This document shows, piece by piece, positions 56,673-64,000 of a stretch of DNA of 64,000 bases (positions are counted from its first letter, which is position 1; each line of letters starts with the position of its first letter). Location of the stretch: NCBI GenBank assembly GCA_002573585.1, contig PDNB01000111.1:1-64000 (forward strand), written 5' to 3'. The position numbers and the translations under genes were made by a program. The notes under the pieces are model-generated. The model was not told the origin of the DNA and ran no database searches. It saw only the letters and a program-made list of their open reading frames with translations. Source of the stretch: Helicocarpus griseus UAMH5409. Taxonomy: Eukaryota > Ascomycota > Eurotiomycetes > Onygenales > Ajellomycetaceae.

Positions 56673-57787
56673 GAAAAAGCAGAGGGGGGTCGGAGGGGAG
56701 GGGTTGGAGGGTGATTGCTGGTGATTGCGACCTCTTGCTCTGTCAGTTTCATTTAGGGATTAATTATTTTCTTCCCATGAGAGGTTGATTTTTACTCAAA
56801 CCATCCTCAGTTCGTGTGGTACTGGCATTACTGGCCGAGCTTGGGTGTCATGGGGGGTCAGTTTGATGCTACAGACCACTATGAATGCTGTTCGACTGAA
56901 CGAACGCTATGATTTACCTTTGATGAAATGATTAACTCGAATAATAACCGAAAGGGATAATAAAAATAAAATGGCTTTCCAATTGCAGTTTCGTTCGTCC
57001 TAAATATATTGATGAAAAAAAACAAAGGTGTCGTGGAGGGTCCTTCAGAGACGGACTCTTTAAACCTTTCCCCCTCTCATCTTGAGCTCCAAGGCGGAAA
57101 AATAAATAAATAGAAACCGTCGATAGTACGAAAGCTACTTTTGAAAACGCTGCATACTTAGATGCTTAATACATTGAGCAAACGACTTCCCCTGGTTCCA
57201 TCTCATCTTCTCCCACGATATTTTTGCTTGTTACTAATATACATAGATCTTGTTTTCACAACTGAGTTCTGCTCATGGGCAGCAATTATATAGGGAGTTA
57301 AGTAGGTTGAGGAAAACCTATGCACATGCATACAATAGCTGCCAGGTACAAAGAGACATGCGCACAATACTCGCAGGGCCTACCACTGGGGATAATAGTG
57401 ACAATTTGATGGCTTGTTCCTCCCTACACAGAATCTGCAAGGGAGGGGGGTTTCGCGGAATTGATATAAAAGAAGAGATATTACATAGCATAAACAGCAT
57501 GAGCAGACCGCGTATCATTTTCAGGTATCAAAGATCATGGTATCGGATACAAGATATACAAGGAAGATATCTGTAAAAAAAAAAGAGAGAAAAGGGAAAT
57601 AGGGAAATGGAAAATGGAAAGAAAGGTATAAGAGAAGAAGAAAAGGAAAACGGGAACATATCAACAAAGTCTCCATAACAAAATACCTTGGTATATTATT
57701 CCACTCCGGAAAAGAAGTGATTAAAGAAATTTCCACACTACCGCCTTCATATATTTAAAAAGAAAAAGTCAATCACCTCAAGCTAGC
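56673..57787. other. Intergenic region between convergent genes
   Basis: About 1.1 kb between the chitinase stop (+) and the DUF3712 gene stop (-). An A/G-rich plus-strand tract at about 57570-57655 is T/C-rich on the minus strand. No gene is recognised. Confidence 0.5.
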
Positions 57788-59130
57788 TCAGTTTCCTCCC
57801 AACAGTGGTCCCAGATTCAGATCAATCTTGAGCTCATTCGAAGCGAGCGCAGCAGTAAAGTACGGCAGCTCCTTACCCTCATGGATGGCAGATTTGCCAA
57901 CAATGGTGATGGGAACCACGAAGTCCTTGTACTTGGCATCCTTGCCGCTGACGAAGGGGAAGACTTTGGCGATCTCGATGTTGGAGCGCATCTCGACGTT
58001 GTTGTCGCCGGGCTTGACCACGAGGCCGTTTAACTTGGAGGTACCAATGGGCGTGCCGTCAATGGAGAGGTCGAGGGTCACATCACCCTGAAGATTCGTT
58101 GTTAGTGGGAAGGCACGAATTGTAAGGGGAATAAGGTGAGGGAAAGGGTGGTTTCTTGGCCTACCAGGGTAAGGGTTAGGACACTGGGGTTGGGGATGAA
58201 GACGTTGCCGACCATGTTGGTGTCGTCATCCTGGTTAGAGACGAGACTGAACTCGGTTACGTCGAAACCCTTGAGGGCATTGAGACCTGTACGTAATTAC
58301 AAGTTTGTCAGCTAATTATAGTTCTTACTCGACAGAGAAATGAGTGGAAGATCTCAAGGGGGGAAATATCGACAAACACACCCTTCATGGTAACGACCTT
58401 GTTGTAGTCCACAGTGGTCTTTGGAAGAGCTCCCTCCTTCAGTCCTGTTTCACCCTTGATTTCAATGTCGAGGGTTTCTGATTTCATGACCTTGATAGAA
58501 TAGTCAATAAAGGGCTGCAAATCTTTGAGCACAACTCTCTGGTCAATCACGGCGTTGGCACCATCGACAGCCTTAATGGAGGGAACCTCGAGGGTGAAGA
58601 AGGGCTTGTCGGTTCCAGCAAGAGCAACGGTGGCGTTGAAGGCATCCAAGATGGGATGGTACTTGGACTTGGAGCCAATAGTCTGGTCGACCTTGATATC
58701 AAAGGATTCTGGGGCGGGGTTGGTGATTTCCATGGAGTTTATGGTGAGGGTGGATTTGTTCACGTCACTCTGGGCGATGTTGGGATAGCCGACATAGATG
58801 CTAAGTTATGAAAGAGATGTTAGCCATTGCCTTGACCCTAAAGATATCCACTGTAATCCGATCGAATGGAGCATCTATTTTGAAGCACTATATGCAGCTG
58901 CTATGTTCCCAAAGAAGCCGTCGGCGCATTCAAAAAGGCCCTTCCAAGATTCCCAAGTGTAAAACGATCAACTATAACATGGCTTACACTGGCAACACGA
59001 CGACCAGCACAACGGCAATGAAGATACCAAGATGCAGCCACCACCACTTTTTAAAGTGGGCTTTGGCGCGGGTGCCAAAGCTGGGCTTTGCGGCCGCCGG
59101 TACGGGACCCTCCTCGACCTTGTCAGACAT
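57788..59130 (-). CDS. DUF3712 single-pass membrane protein
   Basis: Four exons on the minus strand (59130-58988, 58800-58382, 58286-58165, 58087-57788) give 327 residues. It matches the fungal DUF3712 family. A short basic cytoplasmic N-terminus (RAKAHFKKWW) is followed by one membrane segment (about 31-52) and then an extracellular or lumenal beta-rich region resembling LEA/LtrA-like Ig folds. The order is: NIAQSDVNKSTL, then KAVDGANAVIDQRV, then the LVSNQDDDTNMVGNVFIPNP block, then GDVTLDLSIDGTPIGTS and a C-terminal sheet. Family members are linked to cell surface or vacuolar membranes, but biochemical function is unknown. Each acceptor restores frame. The upstream region is long and purine-rich on the plus strand, so a long pyrimidine-rich 5' leader is likely. 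Confidence 0.87.
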
Positions 59131-59959
59131 CCTTTAAGATAGATTTTCGGGTGTGGTTATAGAGCTGTATGACTCTGGTACTCCTATTCATCATTGTTAG
59201 CATGTTCTGTTTTGCTTTTTCTAGAACTTTATGCGCGTCATCCACGGTTCGGACACCATGGAAATGCAGGCAAGAAAACGGGTGTCACGCCCAGCGCATG
59301 TGCATTACATGATGCATCGAGCCATCAGCCACAGCAATATCGCGATGATATTGTATAACAGAAAAATAGTTTCGTTGTAGCATGCGCACACAACCTCGGA
59401 CTGAGCAACACCAGCAGGCGTAAAATCGCGAGAATACCCCAGTAACCATGGAGTGCAGCGCACAAAAGAGACAGGGGAGGAGAGCAGGACGAAGGGAACA
59501 GATATACCTACTAATAACAAATCACACCACAGCCACAAGAAATAAAATGGAGCGAAGAAAGAAAGAAAGGGAAGAGAAACGAACGAAAGGTGGAGGGTGG
59601 AGGAAGGAAAACGGGGTGCTAGGGTAACTAAATAAGAGAGAGGGCAAAAGCGAAGGTGAGGAAAAGGGACTGGGGAACCACAAGCAAAAAGGAGCCGAAA
59701 GATAGAGCCAAATAAAAAATAAAAAAAAGCTCCGCCGCCAACTCCACAATGTCCAGACTATATAATAAAATGCGGGCAAAGAGAGAAAAACGCAGTGGTT
59801 GATCAGATTTCCGGAGTAGGTTGAGAGGGCAAAACTACTAGTCAAGTGTTTAGTCGTAGCGTAGCGTATACTAGAGTCTAGAGAGAGGTGTAAAAGGGCA
59901 TCACATGCTGCTTGGAGAGGCAAAGGCAAGCATCCGCCGCGGTGGTTCAAGGTGTGTGT

Positions 59960-59986
59960 ATGATGATGATGATGATGATGATGATG
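59960..59986 (+). repeat. (ATG)9 microsatellite
   Basis: Nine perfect ATG units. On the minus strand it would encode a histidine run inside a 209-codon open frame that I consider spurious. Confidence 0.85.
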
Positions 59987-60363
59987 GCTTGCGGATGTGG
60001 GGAGACGGGGGATTTGGTTCGCTGGACAAGAAATAAGAAGTCTGGGGTCCGGGGTCTGGAGTAGTGAGGCTATACTACTACTACTACTCTCGAAGACTCG
60101 AACATTCATATGAACACAGATATAGCACAAAGTAGTGAATATGGTCTGCATATACTACTGTATCTATATGAATTGGCTCCCAATTGCAAGCAAAACACAC
60201 TAGCAGTGCTGGCAAACATCGTCGTAGTATCTCATTTCACCCACAGCCTATGATCGACGGACTGCAGCGTTTCTTCGCAGGGGACGGGGCAACAGAGGCG
60301 TCTCCATCTTCTCCGTCTTCTCCATCTTCTGCAGCATGGCAGAAGATGACAGTGACTCCCCGT

Positions 60364-60382
60364 GCAAGTACCTGGTACTTGC
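60364..60382. repeat. 19-bp perfect inverted repeat
   Basis: GCAAGTACC-T-GGTACTTGC, with 9-bp arms around one base. Its core GTACCTGGTAC recurs at 60564-60574. It may be a dimeric transcription factor site; no factor is assigned. Confidence 0.7.
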
Positions 60383-63300
60383 CCCGTGTCGCGATGGCCA
60401 GTCCAAGCATGTCGTCCAGGATTGCCCGCTTGGCCCAGACAGGAAATAAGCGGGGCAGCAGAGCGCCAGGTGCAACGTTTCTCCGCTTGTCAGGCCGGCG
60501 GTGGACCCCTACAGCCCTAGTCTGGGCCAATCACCGTCAGTCCTTCCCCAGACAGCCCCCGGGGTACCTGGTACCTGCACATGGAGTACTTCCGATCGGA
60601 CAACATGTCCATCTCCTGTCTATCATCTGCCAATTTGCCAGACTACAATGTTCTTCCCGAGAAATTTTGGACCTCCTTTCCCATCCAGTTTCAGGATGTT
60701 CCATGATCTGACAGCTGACAGCTGAGATTGTAGTGGAAAGTTGCCGAACTCTATCTTCTGGACCATAGAACTATGCTAGTAATCAACAAACCCAATTGAC
60801 CTGCCAGTTCCACCGTACAGTTCCTCCAACAAACCACTGCAAAAACACCAGACAGCGAAATAAGACTTGATATTCCACTCCTTTCCTCCTTTTTCGCTAT
60901 GTCTCCTCGAGTTATTCTTGGCATCTCTTGGGCCTTACCTCAGCAGGCTCCGGATCAGCTGCCCTGATGCGGAAATAACTCCTTGCGCCGGCTGTTTTTT
61001 CTGTGTCGAAGCTGCTGGACTAGCAAATTAGCTGTGGTTAGCGGGAGTCGTGCTGCCCCATACAGCCTACAAGGACCCAAAGACTTGATATCGAGAAGTC
61101 AAGCCTCATATTCCAAAAGCCGGTACAGCTAGAAAAGATGAGTATATATAGATGCTTTTGAGCTGTGGTTGGTACACTGTCTATCCTCCGAAATTCCCGA
61201 AACTGAATGGAAGAGGTTTATTTCTTGTACGGCGTAAGTTTGCTACTATAACATCCAGGTTGCACTCTGTTGCATGTCATGGTTGGTTGCAGCTGTGTCG
61301 TGGTGCCACGGTGGCGGCCTCGTGCAAGCCACTCAAGGAGAATTTGAGGCAACGGCTGGCGAGGGAGTGCATCGAATGGCGACGGAAGATTTTATTTTGA
61401 CTATTCAACGTCTATATTTATGCCATTATTGGGATAACCGCAAGCATATTAAGCTGTACCAGGTTGAACCAGTCCTAATCGAATATGCTGCTACACCAAC
61501 AACGAGGTCAATTTCTCCGGCACCGCAGCGAGCTGTAATTGTTCCTGAATTGCTTGTGGTACTTCTCCCCTCCGCAAATGCAAACGTTTCATAGAGGTAG
61601 AAACTCGCCCCTCGATCTTCAGCTTTTTTTATGAGCCAACAAACGACACGAGACAAGTATCCTGATTCCTACCACAGCTTCCCGGTCCTGAGAATTATAT
61701 CCACGAACCCCTGACGGTAGAGCTAACTCGAGCATCAGCACTTCAGCCATATTCTTTCTTTTCAAAAACTCTCTACTGCATCCCTCCTTGCTTATCACTT
61801 CGGGAAATTAAATGAACAAGCTGCTTTTCGGTTTTCTCCCGGTAGTCGATAGCGGCTAGATAGTCAATAATAATGTTTCGCATATGATCCTGAGAAAATG
61901 ACGACATCTGCCTCAAAAAGCTTCTCTCTTAACCAAAACCACCTGCGTACTACTGGATCATGATATATTGGTTTAAGGTCGTGCCTCTCAACTACCCAGC
62001 GTCTCCCCATACTAAGCAACCACAAATCGTTTGGCTATCATTATCCCAAAAGCCTCGCAAAATCACCGCGCAAACCTCAACATCAAAATCACCAACTATT
62101 ATATTTGCTCTTGGTGCGGAGATCCCATAGAAAAAGGAGTGTTTGAATCTTGAACGACAAATCGACGCAGCCAAGCCTAATAAAGCCCAGGCCCTAAACC
62201 TCGGGATAGTTTCAGGGCCCCTCACCCCTCTCGCATTATTAGCTCCCTGTCCAGCCTGAAACCTAAGCTTCTGGACTCTTGGTGACACCCCGGTCTAGGT
62301 AAGAAACAGCCTAGTTCAACTGCTAAAATGCATCTAGTAGTTCAAAGCAGGACCATATTGGAAAATCAAGCTTGCATCACATGCCGCATGCCATCACACA
62401 AAACACCCAAGAATAATCATAATATAATAATAATCAAGCAGGCGAGCTGACAGATATCTTGAAACCCAAAACTTCAAACAATATGCATGATGACGGAGAT
62501 ACTAGTAGTTACCACTGACTGATAAGAGCCAGGAAGAACGAATATAGAACACGCTTTTAACCTTTTTCCCCGTGAAAGAAAGGTGGAAAAGATGGATCGT
62601 GACTTATTTCCCTTCCCAATATGGGGAGACGGATTTTTTCAAAGAAAACTCAGTGAACAGACCACCATACGTGGGGTACAGACACTACTACTCTCTCTCC
62701 ATAGAGGAAGGGGGCCGCCGTTTAAAAGAAAAAAAAAATTCCGTCTTGGGAAATTTTTCGCATAGAGGCCCACAGATTTCTCACAGCTTCCGACTAAGCT
62801 TTTTACCCCCCCCCTAAATTCTTCTTGGAGGTTCTTTTCTCAGTTACCAGTTCTTGATATTGCATATCGTAGTGCCAAATAAAAATCTAGGTGGTGAGTA
62901 TCAAAGTCCCCCTGTATGTTTGAAAAGGAAAAGCGCGGAAATAATAAGCTGATTCAATGATGAAGTTCACAGGTTAACACTTAAACAGTCAAAGAAAGCG
63001 GCGTCTCAATTCAGCTGTTTAAAGGCCAGTATATTTTTCGGTCTTCAACAATGTTAGGGTTCAGAATAAGAAGGTAAAGAGATAAGAAAATCTTTGCAAA
63101 ATCTTCAAGTACGAAGAGAAATTAAAATAGATAAACAGTATAACAAAGACGATTTTCCCAGGTCTAAACAATTAAATTGAGTCGGTAACTCAAGCATGTT
63201 CTTTTTTTTTTTTTGCATTTCTTCTTCCAAGTCCAGAAGATTGGAAATTAGATAATAAAAGTACAACGCGAAGAGAAAGCCAAAAGGAAAATAGAAATAA

Positions 63301-63870
63301 GACAATGAAACATGCTCAACAATGGCAGCCTGATTTGTCTGCCTGCTTGATAAAATGCCCGATTTACCCACTGGTATAATAGGGGAAGAAGAGAACAATT
63401 TGAGTTTGAAATGAAGTTGTGTCTGCTCTGTACCCAGGCGTATACGCGTGACTTATTAGCCTGTTCTCCAAATGTATACGTCACTGTATAGAACGTCAGA
63501 ACTCAGTTGCCCCAGGACGACGGTAAGGGGAAATAAGAGAATAAAGGAGAAACAAAAACGCGGTCAAGCCGCGCAGCTGACCAATGATGATAAAAGCTGC
63601 AGGTATCACCGCAGCCTATGTAAATATAAAACAGGTAGCTAGGGATATATGGCCCCGCTGTGATGGGAGAAGAAAATTATAGTGTATATACAGCGAAGAA
63701 GGATGATAATGTAGGTGATGAATCGAAGAAAAAGAAGCAGAGGAGATGCAGAATACAGATGATGTATTTAATTTTCCAAGACATGCAAGCGGACAGAAAG
63801 GAAATATAGGAAAGAGAAAGCGAGTGTGCGAGAAATGAATCGAGATGGTATTATATATATGTGGGTATCT

Positions 63871-64000
63871 TCAAGAGTCATTATGAACGCTATTCGCAGC
63901 GGTGGATTTCTTGCGCCCGAAAATGCTCCGGGTGCGTGATTTGTTGCGTGGCTTCTTCTCCTGCGTTGTTGCAGAATTGAGACTTGGAGGCGCTGGTGGC
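63871..64000 (-). CDS. 3' end of an unidentified gene (cut by window edge)
   Basis: A minus-strand frame ends with a TGA at 63871-63873 and stays open to the window edge, giving 42 residues. It reads PPAPPSLNS, a Lys/Arg-rich stretch (KKPRNKSRTRSIFGRKKS) and a short polar end. Proline-rich then basic C-termini are common in fungal proteins and do not identify the gene. The upstream exons are outside the window, so this is a tentative call. Confidence 0.4.
   Translation of the reverse strand, partial: PPAPPSLNSATTQEKKPRNKSRTRSIFGRKKSTAANSVHNDS

Larger units (their letters stand above)
59131..63870. other. Large gene-poor region
   Basis: About 4.7 kb with no recognisable gene. Left part: probable DUF3712 gene promoter and leader, purine-rich on plus (59550-59720), with a (ATG)9 tract. 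Two related GTACCTGGTAC palindromes occur at 60368-60378 and 60564-60574. The rest is AT-rich with short unrelated open frames. The frame at 61992-62288 (minus, 98 codons) has no family resemblance. I saw no transposase or reverse-transcriptase motif. Confidence 0.45.

Noticed and set aside
59522..60151. 209-codon minus-strand frame with a histidine run
   Set aside because: The run comes from the (ATG)9 microsatellite and the rest is pyrimidine-rich leader-like sequence; no domain.
60184..60711. 175-codon plus-strand frame
   Set aside because: Low-complexity Ser/Pro stretch, overlapping minus frames of similar length, and no family resemblance.
61992..62288. 98-codon minus-strand frame considered as a transposon remnant
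   Set aside because: I could not identify any transposase or reverse-transcriptase motif, so I do not claim a mobile element.
1..64000. CRISPR arrays, bacterial operons, rRNA and clear tRNA genes
   Set aside because: None seen; the gene structures are spliced and fungal.

Overview
This is nuclear DNA of a filamentous ascomycete. The genes carry short GT-AG introns (mostly 55-190 nt), often with a CTAAC- or CTGAT-like branch site, and the products are fungal orthologues: Mph1, Med11, Yth1, the DUF2417 and DUF3712 membrane proteins, and a fungal rhodopsin-like (Pth11-type) protein. Protein similarity suggests Eurotiomycetes, perhaps Onygenales; the order is inferred and was not tested by a search. 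I support 21 protein genes, one of them cut by the right edge, or about one per 3 kb. I recognised no tRNA, rRNA, CRISPR array, intact transposon or virus-derived gene.

Layout. From 0.9 to 35 kb is a housekeeping block: the splicing factor cwc22 (-), dpm2 (+), a BCAS3-like WD protein (+), an HD-domain phosphohydrolase (-), a GPI-anchored cysteine-rich protein (-), the DNA repair helicase mph1 (+), actin-capping protein beta (+), med11 (-), taf5 (+), the PP2A methylesterase ppe1 (-), a DUF2417 membrane protein (+) and npl4 (-). From 35 to 57 kb genes are sparser and more accessory: a WrbA-like flavoprotein (-), a small secreted cysteine-rich protein (+), a membrane-anchored short-chain dehydrogenase (+), a seven-helix membrane protein (-), a Baeyer-Villiger-type monooxygenase (+), yth1 (-), a hemerythrin-like protein (+) and a GH18 chitinase (+). 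A DUF3712 protein (-) follows, then 4.7 kb without a recognisable gene, then the 3' end of another gene (-).

Functional links are loose, as usual in fungi. cwc22 and yth1 act in mRNA processing. med11 and taf5 are divergently transcribed and both serve the RNA polymerase II preinitiation complex. npl4 serves Cdc48-dependent protein quality control, dpm2 serves dolichol-phosphate-mannose supply, and mph1 serves recombination and fork repair. Splice sites were placed by reading frame and family similarity, not by transcripts.

The most unusual signal is not a gene. In several genes the synonymous third positions run almost entirely C in the 5' part and switch to almost entirely G in the 3' part of the same coding strand (capping protein beta, the chitinase, the HD protein, the short-chain dehydrogenase, the DUF2417 gene). 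Other points are a start-codon-only first exon in dpm2, a DUF2417 hydrolase-like domain without a nucleophile serine, two frame-preserving introns, and a small secreted cysteine-rich protein.
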